Source: Phycisphaerales bacterium UBA1161
GTDB lineage: Bacteria > Planctomycetota > Phycisphaerae > Tepidisphaerales > Tepidisphaeraceae
Assembly: GCA_002311745.1 (NCBI GenBank)
Contig: DBZL01000066.1
Coordinates: 1-64,000, forward strand
DNA length: 64,000 nt
Direction: 5' to 3'
Positions 23,395 through 32,535 of this stretch are shown here, in pieces. The notes under the pieces are model-generated. The model was not told the DNA's origin and did no database searches. It saw only the letters and a list, made by a program, of their open reading frames with translations. Within the stretch, counting starts at the first letter, position 1. Each line of letters begins with the position of its first letter. A program made the position numbers and the translations under genes.

Positions 23395-24966
23395 TCAGGT
23401 GGAGATCGGTTCGGCGCTTTCGACGGCCGCGGCCTCACTGGCCTCGTTGGCTTCCTGCTGCATCCGCCACAGAACGTGCAGGCTGTTGAATCCAACGTAA
23501 AAATATCCGCCGGCGAAAATGCACAGAAACGGCACGCTGCTGACGCAGAAATCGTAGTACAGGCTGATGAAGATCCAACAGGACATGTAGATGCCGAAGG
23601 CGATCTCGATGATGGGCAGGCCCAGGCGGCGCAGCGTCAGTACGCTTGGGTTGCGCCAGCTCCGCTTCGCCAAGCCGGTCACGCCGTATTTCTGCGTGCG
23701 CACAAATTCGCTGGGCGTTCGCCGGATCGCGCCCCAGATCGCCTCCAAAACCGCCATGGCGTTGTTCAGGCTCACCCCCACGCCCAGGGCCATCAGCATC
23801 GGCATGTACAGCAGCGCCTTCCAGCCCGCCCCCGCGCCCAACAGCTCGCGCTGGCTGAAGATGAAAAACGTCGTTGCCGAGCAGGTCGCCAGGATGAACA
23901 GGCTCACGGCAAACAGCGGCTGTCCCCACGTAGTAGCATGTGTCTTCAGCGGGCTGTAGAAACTCAAAAATGCCGGGTACATCAGCACCGTCAGCACCAC
24001 CATCAGCACGTACACGATCGTGTTGGTCAGATGGAAAAATGCCTCGGTCTTGATCCGCAGGGGCAGATGCTTGGAGCGCAGGACTTTGGGCAGGAGCTTG
24101 ATCGCCGTCTGGCAGCTTCCCTTGGTCCAGCGGTGCGCCTGCTGTTTGAACCCGATCATCTCCGGCGGCAGCTCCGCCGGGGCGCAGAACTGCGGCAGAT
24201 AGACGAACTGCCACCCCTTGAGCTGCGCCCGGTAGCTCAGATCCAGGTCCTCGGTCAGCGTATCGTGCTCCCAGCCGCCGGCGTCCTCGATGGTTTTTCG
24301 CCGCCACACGCCCGCCGTGCCGTTGAAATGCATGAACCGCCCGCTGCGATTGCGCGCGGTGTGTTCGATGACAAAATGCCCGTCCAGAAAGATCGCCTGG
24401 CTCTTGGTCAACATCGACGCGTCGCGGTTGAGGTGATCCCAGCGCACCTGCACCAAGCCGACTTTCGGGTCGGTGAAATAATCCACCACGTTGTAGAGGA
24501 TGTCGCGCGGCGGCACGAAGTCGGCGTCGAAGATGACGATGAACTCCCCGTTGGCCTGCTTCAGCCCCTCCGCCAGCGCCCCGGCCTTGTACCCGATGCG
24601 GTTGTCCCGATGCAGGTATTTGACCGGATACCCCTTGGCCGCCCAATGCGCGCACGCCTTGCGGGCAATCTCCGCCGAGTGGTCCGTGCTGTCGTCCAGC
24701 ACCTGTATCTCTATTTTCTCCCGGGGATAATCGATGCGGCAGGCGGCCTCGATGATCCGCCGCGCCACCATGTCCTCGTTGTACATCGGCAGCTGCACCG
24801 TCACCCGCGGCAGCTCCGCAAACTGCCCCTGGGGCTTGTATCGGTCGTGCCGATGCCTCAGATACAGATACACCAAAATGTATCGATGCAGACCGTAGAT
24901 CGCGATCAAGGCTAAGACGGCGATGTAAACATACACCACCAGCGTGTCAGAGTAGCGTTCCCACAT
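23395..24966 (-). CDS. Processive family 2 glycosyltransferase (cellulose/mannan synthase-like)
   Basis: This 523-aa membrane protein has one N-terminal TM helix, a cytoplasmic GT-A domain and four or more C-terminal TM helices. The D,D,D,QxxRW signature is complete: V-L-D-D-S-T-D (near residue 100), F-D-A-D-F, T-E-D-L-D-L-S-Y-R and Q-Q-A-H-R-W. Such enzymes polymerise a sugar from a nucleotide donor and extrude the beta-linked chain; this subtype is closest to soluble-loop glucomannan/mannan synthase-like proteins. There is no PilZ domain or BcsB-like partner next to it, so the product is unknown. It is preceded by a good promoter at 25115-25144 and a ~150-nt leader. Confidence 0.85.
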   Translation of the reverse strand: MWERYSDTLVVYVYIAVLALIAIYGLHRYILVYLYLRHRHDRYKPQGQFAELPRVTVQLPMYNEDMVARRIIEAACRIDYPREKIEIQVLDDSTDHSAEIARKACAHWAAKGYPVKYLHRDNRIGYKAGALAEGLKQANGEFIVIFDADFVPPRDILYNVVDYFTDPKVGLVQVRWDHLNRDASMLTKSQAIFLDGHFVIEHTARNRSGRFMHFNGTAGVWRRKTIEDAGGWEHDTLTEDLDLSYRAQLKGWQFVYLPQFCAPAELPPEMIGFKQQAHRWTKGSCQTAIKLLPKVLRSKHLPLRIKTEAFFHLTNTIVYVLMVVLTVLMYPAFLSFYSPLKTHATTWGQPLFAVSLFILATCSATTFFIFSQRELLGAGAGWKALLYMPMLMALGVGVSLNNAMAVLEAIWGAIRRTPSEFVRTQKYGVTGLAKRSWRNPSVLTLRRLGLPIIEIAFGIYMSCWIFISLYYDFCVSSVPFLCIFAGGYFYVGFNSLHVLWRMQQEANEASEAAAVESAEPIST

Positions 24967-25114
24967 GGTGCGATCGCGTAGCGTCGGTGTCAGACTTGGC
25001 CATTATTCAGTTCTCATTAGACAGCCAAGTACCCGGCTTGTTGCGGCCCAAGGACATGTTTTGCCTTTCCACGGCCGCTTGCCTTCCCCCCAGGGGGATG
25101 CAGGCAAGACAAAG

Positions 25115-25144
25115 ATTCTAAGGGAGCCGGCGGATGACTGTCAA
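25115..25144 (-). promoter_or_regulatory. Sigma-70 promoter of the GT2 glycosyltransferase gene
   Basis: On the minus strand TTGACA (25144-25139) and TAGAAT (25120-25115) are separated by 18 bp, upstream of the gene starting at 24966. The roughly 140-nt untranslated leader holds a CCCCCTGGGGGG dyad. Nothing else is visible in the 24967-25191 spacer. Confidence 0.6.
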
Positions 25145-25191
25145 CAAGGTCCTGATTCTTCAACACTTACAAAAAGCATCCCAAAATGCGA

Positions 25192-25228
25192 AAAAGCCCG
25201 TGCTCAAGGATGAACGCGAGCTTTTTGC
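25192..25228. terminator. Terminator downstream of rplQ
   Basis: AAAAAGCCCGTG and CGCGAGCTTTTT form a 12-bp stem with one mismatch and a G-U pair around a ~12-nt loop. The T-run allows termination on the plus strand and the A-run (T on the minus strand) after rplQ. Confidence 0.7.
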
Positions 25229-25255
25229 GCCCTAACCGCAAGTTCTTGCGGCCGG

Positions 25256-25855
25256 TTATGCTTTGCCCTGGTCCGCAGGCGGCTGCGCTGACGCGGCCTT
25301 TGGCTCGCTCTGCGGCCCGCCGGCCGCCTCCGCCGCCGCCTCTTGGGCGTCTTGCTCCTTCGTCTTCTTCAACGCCCGCGATGCAAACTGATGCCGCCGC
25401 TCGCTACGCTTGCGACGCAGTCCGGCGCTGCGCCGGATCGTCCCTCGCGGCGCCGATTTCTCCGTCAACAACTGCAAGAGCACCAGGCTCCCGCCGTCGC
25501 CGATCCGGTAGTCGCTCAGCTTGATGATCCGCGTGTACCCCCCGTGACGGTCCGCAAACTGCGGGGCAATCTCTTTGAACAGCTTCTGCACCACCGTCTG
25601 CCCGGTGAACTCCTGATCTTCATCGGTCAACCGCCGGTCCCGCAAAATCGCCGTGACGCGCCGCCGGGCATTGACGCTGTCGTTCCGCGCCAGGGCGATC
25701 AGCTTCTCGGCCATCGCCTTCACTTCCTGCGCCCGCGGCAACGTGGTGCGTACCTGCCCGTGCTCGAACAGGCTCTGCACCAAGTTGCGGCGCAGCGACG
25801 TGCGATGCTCCGTATCGCGGCTGAGCTGGCGCCCGAACATCCTGTGACGACTCAT
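25256..25855 (-). CDS. rplQ: 50S ribosomal protein L17 with C-terminal extension
   Basis: This 199-aa protein is L17 for its first ~120 residues (MSRHRMFGRQLSRDTEHR, R-N-L-V-Q-S-L-F-E-H, I-T-T-like T-L-P-R-A-Q-E-V, G-G-Y-T-R-I-I-K-L). It is followed by a ~75-residue basic then Ala/Glu/Pro-rich tail ending P-A-D-Q-G-K-A, longer than in proteobacteria. The start at 25855 follows GGAG with a proper spacer; an in-frame upstream start at 25870 is less likely. It is the last gene of the alpha operon, 51 nt after rpoA, with a hairpin terminator downstream. Confidence 0.95.
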   Translation of the reverse strand: MSRHRMFGRQLSRDTEHRTSLRRNLVQSLFEHGQVRTTLPRAQEVKAMAEKLIALARNDSVNARRRVTAILRDRRLTDEDQEFTGQTVVQKLFKEIAPQFADRHGGYTRIIKLSDYRIGDGGSLVLLQLLTEKSAPRGTIRRSAGLRRKRSERRHQFASRALKKTKEQDAQEAAAEAAGGPQSEPKAASAQPPADQGKA

Positions 25856-25906
25856 GGCACTCTCCTGCAAATCCTCGGGCGGGCCAACCGCCTCTGCGGC
25901 CGTGCG

Positions 25907-27019
25907 CTACTGCCCAGCAGCGTCTTCCGCGGCACTGGGCTCAGGCTCCTCCGCCGGCGGCTCGGCGGCCGACGCCGCCTCTTCGCCCGCCGCGGCGCCA
26001 CCCGCCGCCATCGCCGCCGCCGCCTCCAGGTCCATCCCCAGGCTCAATCCCAAATCCGCCAGCTTACGCTTCACTTCCCGCAAACTCGTCTTCCCGAAAC
26101 TTCGCACTTTCAGCAAATCCGCATCCGCCTTCTTCACCAAGTCGCGCACCGACGCGATCTTGGCCGACTCCAGGCAGTTGTTCGCCCGCACGGACAGATC
26201 CAGCTCCTGGATCGTCATGTTCAGCTTCTGTTGCAGGTCCGGATCGATCATCGCCTTGTTGGCGTCCCGCAGAGCGGCGACCGCCTCGTCGTTGGCCGTC
26301 TCCGTTCCCAGCTCAAAGTACTGCACGAACGGGTTCAGGTGCTTGCGGAGAATCTTGCTGGCCTCGACCAGCGCCATCTCCGGCGACACCGTCCCGTTGG
26401 TCCAGATTTCCAAGATCAGCCGGTCGTAGTCCGTCTTTTGACCCACGCGGGCATCCTCCGTGCTGTAGCGCACGCGCGTTACCGGCGAATAAATGCTGTC
26501 CACCGCGATCAGCCCGATTTCCTGCTCCTCGATGTCGGCGATGTTCTCCGCCGCCGTCACGTACCCGCGGCCCTTGGAGACCGTCAGCGCCATCTCAAAA
26601 TCCACGTCCTCCGTCAGCGTGGCGATCACCAGGTCCTTGTTGACGATGGTGATGGCCGGATCGGCTTGGATCATCGCCCCCGTCACCGCCCCGGCGTGGT
26701 TGGCCACCAGCTTCATCTCCTTGTCATCGTCGCTGTCCAGCTTCACCACCAGGCTCTTGACGTTCAGGATGATGTCGGTCACGTCCTCCATGACCCCGGG
26801 CAGGCTGGAGAATTCGTGTTCGGCTCCTTTGAGGCGGATGTGCGTCACCGCCGCCCCCTCCAGCGACGACAGCAAAATACGCCGCAGGCTGTTGCCCACC
26901 GTCGTCCCGAAGCCGCGCTCAAACGGCTCGGCAACGAACTTGGCGTAGGTCTCCGTCGAAACCATCTCGTCGCGAACCACGCGCGACGGCAATTCCAAAC
27001 CGCGCCAACGAATTCTCAT
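25907..27019 (-). CDS. rpoA: RNA polymerase alpha subunit
   Basis: This 370-aa protein has the alpha N-terminal assembly domain (F-G-T-T-V-G-N-S-L-R-R-I-L-L near residue 35, G-R-G-Y-V near residue 160) and the C-terminal DNA-binding domain (N-C-L-E-S-A-K-I, S-L-R-E-V-K-R-K-L). After the CTD comes a ~45-residue Ala/Glu/Pro-rich acidic tail. AGGAG lies 7 nt before the ATG. It directly follows rpsK with no rpsD between them; the 125-nt spacer 27020-27144 holds no gene. Confidence 0.97.
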   Translation of the reverse strand: MRIRWRGLELPSRVVRDEMVSTETYAKFVAEPFERGFGTTVGNSLRRILLSSLEGAAVTHIRLKGAEHEFSSLPGVMEDVTDIILNVKSLVVKLDSDDDKEMKLVANHAGAVTGAMIQADPAITIVNKDLVIATLTEDVDFEMALTVSKGRGYVTAAENIADIEEQEIGLIAVDSIYSPVTRVRYSTEDARVGQKTDYDRLILEIWTNGTVSPEMALVEASKILRKHLNPFVQYFELGTETANDEAVAALRDANKAMIDPDLQQKLNMTIQELDLSVRANNCLESAKIASVRDLVKKADADLLKVRSFGKTSLREVKRKLADLGLSLGMDLEAAAAMAAGGAAAGEEAASAAEPPAEEPEPSAAEDAAGQ

Positions 27020-27144
27020 GAGATTGCTCCTGGCGAAATCGCCTCGTGCGTCCGCCGGATCGCAGGAGTTTGCCGCCCCAACCGTTAGGGGCCATCTGTC
27101 TCCCGCCTCGCCGGACAGGACGCGTCATTGTTGTTGATTTGTTC

Positions 27145-27561
27145 TCACACCCGCCGCTTCTTCGGTGGACGGCAGCCGTTGTGCGGCAACGGCGTGACGT
27201 CCTCAATCCCGGCAATCTTCAAACCCGCGTTCTGCAGGTTCAAAATCGCCTGCTCTCTTCCGGCGCCGGGGCCCTTCACCTTCACCTCGACTTCCACCAT
27301 CCCGGCCTTGCGGGCCTGTTGGGCGGCGTTATCGGCGGCTCTGCCGGCCGCGAACGGCGTGCTCTTGCGCGCGCCCTTGAATCCCACCGTCCCCGCCGAC
27401 GCCCAGGCAATCGTCTCTCCATTGGGATCGGTGATCGTCACCATCGTGTTGTTGAACGTCGCCTGGATGTGCGCCACGCCGCGCGTCACGCCCTTGCGGA
27501 TCTTCTTCTTCGCCGCGGGCTTCGCGGCGGCGGCTGCCGGGGGTTTGGCTTGCTCAGCCAT
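27145..27561 (-). CDS. rpsK: 30S ribosomal protein S11
   Basis: This 138-aa protein has an Ala/Lys-rich N-terminal extension followed by the S11 core: [33 protein letters not shown], and the C-terminal [18 protein letters not shown]. Three possible starts run together (TTG, ATG, ATG); the ATG at 27561 has the best spacing (6 nt) from AGGAG. It is the third gene of the alpha operon. Confidence 0.96.
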   Translation of the reverse strand: MAEQAKPPAAAAAKPAAKKKIRKGVTRGVAHIQATFNNTMVTITDPNGETIAWASAGTVGFKGARKSTPFAAGRAADNAAQQARKAGMVEVEVKVKGPGAGREQAILNLQNAGLKIAGIEDVTPLPHNGCRPPKKRRV

Positions 27562-27574
27562 CATCAACTCCTAA

Positions 27575-27641
27575 AAAATGATGAATGCGGAATGATGAAT
27601 GATGAATTTGATTCGTCATTCGTCATTTATCATTCGTCATT
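27575..27641. repeat. Inverted ATTCGTC-type repeat between rpsM and rpsK
   Basis: The left half carries AATGATGAATG variants and the right half ATTCGTCATTCGTC variants; together they make an imperfect hairpin in the intergenic gap of the ribosomal operon. The same unit occurs at 43237-43384 and 47950-47985. Confidence 0.7.
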
Positions 27642-28027
27642 TACTTGCTCAGTTCCTTCACGCCCTTCTTGCCGGCGACCGTCTTGCGCGGGCCCTTGCG
27701 CGTGCGGGCATTGGACCGCGTGCGCTGCCCGCGCACCGGCAGCGACCGCCGATGCCTCGCGCCTCGATAGCTGCCGATGTCCCGCAAACGCGCCACGTTC
27801 TGCGTCACCACGCGCCGCAACCCGCCCTCCACCAAATAATCCCGGTCGATGATCCCGATGATCTTGGCCAGCTCCTCTTCGCTCAGATCCTTGGCCCGCC
27901 GCTGCGCATCGATCCCCGCCTCTTTCAAAATAGCGCGGCTGTTGGTCCGGCCAATGCCGTACAAATAAGTCAGGCTGATCCAAATGACCTTATCCGGCGG
28001 AATGTCAACGCCCGAGATACGCGGCAT
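27641..28027 (-). CDS. rpsM: 30S ribosomal protein S13
   Basis: This 128-aa protein matches S13 throughout: [10 protein letters not shown] start, [21 protein letters not shown] and a Lys-rich tail. AAGGGAG stands 4 nt before the ATG. It lies between rpmJ and rpsK as in most bacteria. The stop codon touches the ATTCGTC-type repeat. Confidence 0.97.
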   Translation of the reverse strand: MPRISGVDIPPDKVIWISLTYLYGIGRTNSRAILKEAGIDAQRRAKDLSEEELAKIIGIIDRDYLVEGGLRRVVTQNVARLRDIGSYRGARHRRSLPVRGQRTRSNARTRKGPRKTVAGKKGVKELSK

Positions 28028-28071
28028 GGGGCTCCCTTGGATTTTTTATGGCTGGGAAGGCAGGAATGGCT

Positions 28072-28185
28072 TTAGCCTTGCCTTTGCTTGTGCTTCGTGT
28101 TCTTGCAGATCACCCGCACCACGCCCTTGCGGCGGACAATCTTGCAATTCTCGCAAATCCGTCTGACGCTCGCTCTCACTTTCAT
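28072..28185 (-). CDS. rpmJ: 50S ribosomal protein L36
   Basis: This 37-aa protein reads [17 protein letters not shown], then [10 protein letters not shown], ending K-H-K-Q-R-Q-G. It has the four zinc ligands of the C+ form (C-x2-C, then C and H). AAGGTGA precedes the ATG. It is the first gene after the operon promoter; infA and secY, often upstream, are absent. Confidence 0.96.
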   Translation of the reverse strand: MKVRASVRRICENCKIVRRKGVVRVICKNTKHKQRQG

Positions 28186-28232
28186 GATTGCATCACCTTG
28201 ATCCACCCGGGCTTATGCCGGGAGAATCCAGG

Positions 28233-28261
28233 ATAATAGCACAAATTAACCCCCGGCTCAA
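28233..28261 (-). promoter_or_regulatory. Sigma-70 promoter of the rpmJ-rpsM-rpsK-rpoA-rplQ operon
   Basis: On the minus strand TTGAGC (28261-28256) and TATTAT (28238-28233) are separated by exactly 17 bp. The leader contains a short CCCGG/CCGGG hairpin (28206-28222) before rpmJ, possibly relevant to ribosomal autoregulation. Confidence 0.75.
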
Positions 28262-28297
28262 GTTTGCTTAAAACTCAAAACCGACCCCCCGGCCCCA

Positions 28298-29092
28298 TCA
28301 CCTTGGCGGGCGGTTGAGGGACCAATCAAACCCCAGTTTTCCCAAGCTTTTTGCCCCATTTAGCGGGGAATCCTCGTTCGCCAGCGTCGTCAGTACCGCC
28401 AAGAACCCCGTCGATGCGGGCGTGTCTTGGTGCCCAAACTCCTCCTGGTACTTCAGCAATATGTCGTTGACCAGGGCCGCATCGCCCTGCCGCACCACCG
28501 CGCGCGGATCGCCCAGATACACGCGCGCCTGGTCCACCAGCTGCGCATCCAATACCGCCCCGTCGTACGGCGTGTTCCGCAGCGGCGGGCAAGAATGGGC
28601 GCAGAAATTCAACGCGAAATAGATGCGCAGGTCGGGGCATTGCTCGGCCAATTGCGCCGCGATCTGATCCACGCTCATGGCCTTGCCGCCGACGAGAAAG
28701 GGATCGGGCATCTTCGGCCCAACCGCCGCCGGATAAGAGTGCCGCATCACCCAGTACATGCACAGGGCATTGTGCGCGTTGATCCAATACGCCCAGCGGT
28801 CGCGAGGGGTGGCAAACAGGTCGGGCCGATTGTCGGGAGAAGCCGCGGCGATCAGGCCGACGAACTTCACCAGCCGGTCGCGGATCTCGCCGTCGTTGGT
28901 TTGCAGCAAATCCCACCGCACGTAACCGTCGGGCGTGACCACCTTGGCCAGCACCGCGCCATAATCGTCGTAGCTGAACGCGATCAGGGGCTGATCCAGC
29001 TTGGGCGGTTTGAGCGGATCCTTCGATGCGCACCCCAGGAGGGCGGCGATGCCCATGAACCCCAACCACAAGCCGGCCGTACGCCTAATCAT
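28298..29092 (-). CDS. DUF547 domain lipoprotein
   Basis: This 264-aa protein has a signal peptide with lipobox A-L-L-G-C (Cys21), so it should be membrane anchored. The DUF547 core is visible: F-x-x-N-D-like start, A-Y-W-I-N-A-H-N-A-L (near residue 118), a Cys/His cluster N-F-C-A-H-S-C-P-P-L and A-R-V-Y-L-G-D-P-R. These conserved Asn, Cys and His residues suggest a papain-like or related hydrolase fold, but the function is unproven. The ATG at 29092 overlaps the dapB stop (ATGA), so it is translated with the thrC-dapB operon, though a metabolic link is not obvious. Confidence 0.8.
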   Translation of the reverse strand: MIRRTAGLWLGFMGIAALLGCASKDPLKPPKLDQPLIAFSYDDYGAVLAKVVTPDGYVRWDLLQTNDGEIRDRLVKFVGLIAAASPDNRPDLFATPRDRWAYWINAHNALCMYWVMRHSYPAAVGPKMPDPFLVGGKAMSVDQIAAQLAEQCPDLRIYFALNFCAHSCPPLRNTPYDGAVLDAQLVDQARVYLGDPRAVVRQGDAALVNDILLKYQEEFGHQDTPASTGFLAVLTTLANEDSPLNGAKSLGKLGFDWSLNRPPR

Positions 29093-29880
29093 TTTAACCC
29101 CAGCACATCCGCCATGCTGTAACGTCCCGGCTTCTGTTTGACCAGCCACGCCGCCGCCCGCAGGGCGCCGTGCGCGAACGTATCGCGGTTGGTCGCGGCG
29201 TGGGCCAGTTCCAGCCGCTCGCCCAGGGCCGCGAAGCTGACGACGTGTTTACCCACCTCGTCCCCCAAGCGCAGCGAATGAATGCCGATCTGCCCGCGCT
29301 GCCGCGTCGCGTCGGCGCCGCGGCGGCCGTAAACCAGGGCCTTTGGGGTCTTGCCCGTGGCCTTGAGGATCGCCTCCGCCAGGGCCGCCGCCGTGCCGCT
29401 GGGCGCGTCCTTTTTGAAGCGGTGATGCGCCTCGACGATCTCCACGTCGTAGTCATCCCCGAGCTTTTGGGCCACTTGGGCCACCAGCCTGAGCAGCAGA
29501 TTCACCCCCACGCTGGTGTTGGGCGCTTGCAGGATGGGGATATGTCCCGCGGCCACGTCGATGGCGGCGTGGTCCTTCTCCGCCAAGGCGGTCGTGCCGA
29601 TCACCATGGCGATCCCGCGGTCCCGGCACGTCTTGAGCCAGTGCCGCGTCGCCGCCGGCGTCGTGAAATCCACCAGCACATCCGGCGTGGGCCGAAGATC
29701 GAACGTGATCGGCAATCCGATGTTTCCAATCCCCGCGATTTCCCCCGCGTCTTTGGAAATCTGCTCGCAATCCGGCCGATCGATCGCCGCCACCAATTCA
29801 AACGCCTTGTCCTGCTTTGCCAGCGCCACCAAACGCATGCCCATCCGCCCGCACGCCCCGGTGATTGCCAATTTAATCAT
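29089..29880 (-). CDS. dapB: 4-hydroxy-tetrahydrodipicolinate reductase
   Basis: This 263-aa cytoplasmic enzyme reduces the dihydrodipicolinate precursor with NAD(P)H in lysine/diaminopimelate synthesis. The dinucleotide motif G-A-C-G-R-M-G is at residues 8-14, G-T-T-A marks the cofactor/substrate hinge, and the catalytic signature [15 protein letters not shown] is complete. Its ATG overlaps the thrC stop (29877-29880) and its stop overlaps the DUF547 start, so the three genes are coupled. Together they cover aspartate-family amino-acid synthesis. Confidence 0.95.
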   Translation of the reverse strand: MIKLAITGACGRMGMRLVALAKQDKAFELVAAIDRPDCEQISKDAGEIAGIGNIGLPITFDLRPTPDVLVDFTTPAATRHWLKTCRDRGIAMVIGTTALAEKDHAAIDVAAGHIPILQAPNTSVGVNLLLRLVAQVAQKLGDDYDVEIVEAHHRFKKDAPSGTAAALAEAILKATGKTPKALVYGRRGADATRQRGQIGIHSLRLGDEVGKHVVSFAALGERLELAHAATNRDTFAHGALRAAAWLVKQKPGRYSMADVLGLK

Positions 29881-31328
29881 CGCAACCCTCCTTGCCCCAT
29901 CGCCGACAGCTTTTGCGGATCCTCCCCCAGGGCGCGGATGATCGCCATCAGATCATCCTCCACTGGAATCGGCCGATTGGACAGCTTGCCCGTCGGCTCC
30001 GAGCGGGGGGCCAGGTCCTGAACCGCTTTCATGTCGATCCCCGTGTGGTATTTCACCGTCACGTTCGGGTCCTTCAGCTCGTGGCCGGTCAGGATGCAAA
30101 CCACCGTCTCATCGCGTCCGATGGTTTGCTCGTCCAGCAGCTTGTGCAGTCCCGCGACGCTGGCCGCACTGGCCGGCTCGCAACCAAATCCCCACCGCGC
30201 CACCATGGCCCGGTGTTCCAGAATCTCGTCATCGCTGACTTCCCGCGTCAGGCCATCCATCACCGCCAGGGCCCGCAAGGCCTTGGGCAGATTCACCGGC
30301 CGGCCGATCTCGATGGCGCTGGCCACCGTGTGCGGCCGGTAGTGGGACTCGTCCATCGCCGCGTACAGCTTTTGCACCACCGAGGCATCAAACGCCCCGC
30401 CGTTCCATTTCAACCCGCGCCGGCTCACCAATTCGTTGAGCGTGTTGGCGCCGCTTGCGTTGATGACCGCCAGGCGCGGAATTTTCTTGACCAGCCCCAG
30501 GGCTTTGAGCTCGGCAAACGCCTTGCCGAACGCCGAGCAGTTGCCCAGATTTCCTCCCGGCACGATCACCCAGTCGGGGCTTTGCCAATTCAGCGCCTCC
30601 AGCACCCGGTACATGATGCTCTTTTGCCCCTCGAGCCGGAACGGATTGACGCTATTCATCAGATAGATGCCCAGGGCGGGCACATCCACGGCGATCTGGC
30701 GGATGCGCCGCAGGCAATCGTCGAAATCGCCCTGAATTTGCAGGGTCAGTGCCCCGTAATCCAGCGCCTGGCTGAGCTTGCCGAAGGCGATCTTGCCGCT
30801 GCCGATGAAGACGATCCCCTGCATCTGCGCCAAACCGGCGAACATGGCCAGCGACGCGCTGGTGTTGCCCGTCGACGCGCAGGCCACCTTGCGCGCTCCC
30901 ACCATTTTGGCGTGGGTGAAGGCGGCCGTCATCCCGTTGTCCTTGAAGCTCCCGCTGGGATTCAGCCCCTCGTATTGCAGCAGCAGTTTTCCCGGATTCA
31001 TTCCCAACTGTTTGGCCAGCAGATCGGCCTGCTGCAAACAGGTGCGTCCTTCGCCGATGGTGATGATGTCGTCCTCGTTGCGGCAGAACGGCAGCAGTTC
31101 GCGGAAGCGCCACACGCCGGAAAAATCCAGCCGTCCTTCCACGCCGATCCCCTTGGTGCTCCAACGATGCTCGAAGCCGTCCAGGCTCTTGATCGCCGGC
31201 AGTTTCCCCCAGTCGTATTCGACATCGACCAGACTTCCGCACCGCCGGCAGGCGACGATCACTTCCTCCACCCCGTAAGTCGCTCCACAGGCGGGGTTGA
31301 TGCATTTCTGATACGCGGCGGGAGTCAT
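29877..31328 (-). CDS. thrC: Threonine synthase
   Basis: This 483-aa PLP enzyme converts phosphohomoserine to threonine. The PLP-lysine motif [11 protein letters not shown] lies near residue 125, with the phosphate loop P-G-G-N-L-G-N around residue 255. The N-terminus carries a C-x4-C ... C-x2-C cluster (residues 9-30) that looks like a zinc ribbon, as in the longer bacterial/plant-like threonine synthases. The ATG at 31328 lacks a strong RBS. It heads the thrC-dapB-DUF547 operon; upstream lies the GTTGCTA-type repeat. Confidence 0.95.
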   Translation of the reverse strand: MTPAAYQKCINPACGATYGVEEVIVACRRCGSLVDVEYDWGKLPAIKSLDGFEHRWSTKGIGVEGRLDFSGVWRFRELLPFCRNEDDIITIGEGRTCLQQADLLAKQLGMNPGKLLLQYEGLNPSGSFKDNGMTAAFTHAKMVGARKVACASTGNTSASLAMFAGLAQMQGIVFIGSGKIAFGKLSQALDYGALTLQIQGDFDDCLRRIRQIAVDVPALGIYLMNSVNPFRLEGQKSIMYRVLEALNWQSPDWVIVPGGNLGNCSAFGKAFAELKALGLVKKIPRLAVINASGANTLNELVSRRGLKWNGGAFDASVVQKLYAAMDESHYRPHTVASAIEIGRPVNLPKALRALAVMDGLTREVSDDEILEHRAMVARWGFGCEPASAASVAGLHKLLDEQTIGRDETVVCILTGHELKDPNVTVKYHTGIDMKAVQDLAPRSEPTGKLSNRPIPVEDDLMAIIRALGEDPQKLSAMGQGGLR

Positions 31329-31351
31329 GCGCTGACAAATTAACCAAGGAA

Positions 31352-31439
31352 GTTGCTAGTTGCTAGTTGCTGGTTGCTAGAAAAAACGCCGATGCCCGCC
31401 TCGACCCTCTAGCAACTCGCAACCAGCAACCAGCAACTT
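31352..31439. repeat. GTTGCTA-type heptad inverted repeat
   Basis: Four heptads (GTTGCTA, GTTGCTA, GTTGCTG, GTTGCTA) at 31352-31380 face a reverse-complement array (AGCAACT/CGCAACC/AGCAACC type) at 31411-31439, forming a long hairpin with a ~30-nt loop. The same family recurs at 37342, 38590, 39699, 40957 and 47850. It occupies the divergent gap between thrC and the polyprenyl synthase. Confidence 0.85.
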
Positions 31440-31479
31440 CCTCCCATCTTTCAATATTTTCGAAACTTCCAATAGCTCG

Positions 31480-31507
31480 TTGGCCACCGCCGGCATGTCC
31501 CTATAAT
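31480..31507 (+). promoter_or_regulatory. Promoter of the polyprenyl synthase gene
   Basis: TTGGCC (31480-31485) and a consensus TATAAT (31502-31507) are 16 bp apart. The expected start site (about 31514) is only ~5 nt before the ATG at 31519, so the mRNA would be nearly leaderless; no ribosome binding site is visible. Confidence 0.6.
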
Positions 31508-31518
31508 CGCCAAATTCC

Positions 31519-32526
31519 ATGTCTCGCGCCCGCCCAACCCATCTGCTGGCCGTCGCTTCGCCCCTGGATCACCTGAGCCATTGCGTGCACCCGGAGCTCC
31601 TGGCCGTGGAGGCGCTGTTCGACCGCGAGCTGGCCAGCGACCTGCCCTGCGTCAGCGATCTGTTGCGCCACGTCGGCCGATTCCGCGGGAAAATGCTCCG
31701 GCCCGTGCTGCTGCTACTGTCCGGCAAAGCGTGCGGAAAGCTGCTCGATGCCCACGGAGTCCTGGCCACCGTCGTCGAGATGGTTCACATGGCCACGCTG
31801 GTCCACGACGACGTGCTGGATGAAGCCGAACTGCGACGCAAAGGCGCCACCATCAATCATCTGCGCGGCAACGAGGCCGCCGTGCTTTTGGGCGATTACC
31901 TCATCAGCCACAGCTTTCATCTCTGCTCCAGCCTCGATTCGCAATTCGCCTCGCGGGTCATCGGCCGCACCACCAACCAGGTTTGCGAGGGCGAGCTGCT
32001 GCAAATCCACAACCGCAACAATCTCGACCTGGACGAGCCGACCTATCTTCAGATCGTCACGCAAAAGACGGCCGTGCTCTGCGCCGCCTGCTGCATGCTC
32101 GGCGCCAGCTTCGCCGGCGCGGATGAAGCCACCGTGCAGCGCATGCACCTCTACGGCCTGTCGCTGGGCAGGGCGTTTCAAATCCAGGACGACATCCTGG
32201 ACCTCGTCGGCCGGGAAAGCACCGTCGGCAAAACCCTCGGCCTCGACGTGCAAAAAGGCGAACTCACGCTTCCCATCATCCATTTCCTGGGCACCGCCCC
32301 GCGCGAGCATCGCAAGCTGTTGCGCTCGCTGCTGCGCGGCCGCGAGATCGACAAGATCGAGCGCATCCGCGACCTGATCCTTCCCAGCGACTCGGTCGCA
32401 TACGCCACCAACCAGGCCCGCCAATTGATCGACCGCGCCCGCTCCTGCCTCGAGGCGCTGAGCGACTCCGAGGCCAAGACCGCCCTGGATCGCCTCGCCG
32501 ATTTCGTCGTCACCCGCCGGATGTGA
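31519..32526 (+). CDS. Long-chain polyprenyl diphosphate synthase
   Basis: This 335-aa trans-prenyltransferase should elongate FPP/GPP with IPP to make the quinone side chain. The first Asp-rich motif DDVLD is at residues 97-101 and the second, DDILD, near residue 223, with G-K-M-L-R-P near residue 58 and the T-N-Q-V-C-E-G-E block before the catalytic K-T. It resembles IspB/HepT-type enzymes; chain length cannot be read from sequence. It stands alone behind a strong -10 box. Its stop lies 9 nt from that of the convergent DUF2339 gene. Confidence 0.88.
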   Translation: MSRARPTHLLAVASPLDHLSHCVHPELLAVEALFDRELASDLPCVSDLLRHVGRFRGKMLRPVLLLLSGKACGKLLDAHGVLATVVEMVHMATLVHDDVLDEAELRRKGATINHLRGNEAAVLLGDYLISHSFHLCSSLDSQFASRVIGRTTNQVCEGELLQIHNRNNLDLDEPTYLQIVTQKTAVLCAACCMLGASFAGADEATVQRMHLYGLSLGRAFQIQDDILDLVGRESTVGKTLGLDVQKGELTLPIIHFLGTAPREHRKLLRSLLRGREIDKIERIRDLILPSDSVAYATNQARQLIDRARSCLEALSDSEAKTALDRLADFVVTRRM

Positions 32527-32535
32527 CCGCTCCAA

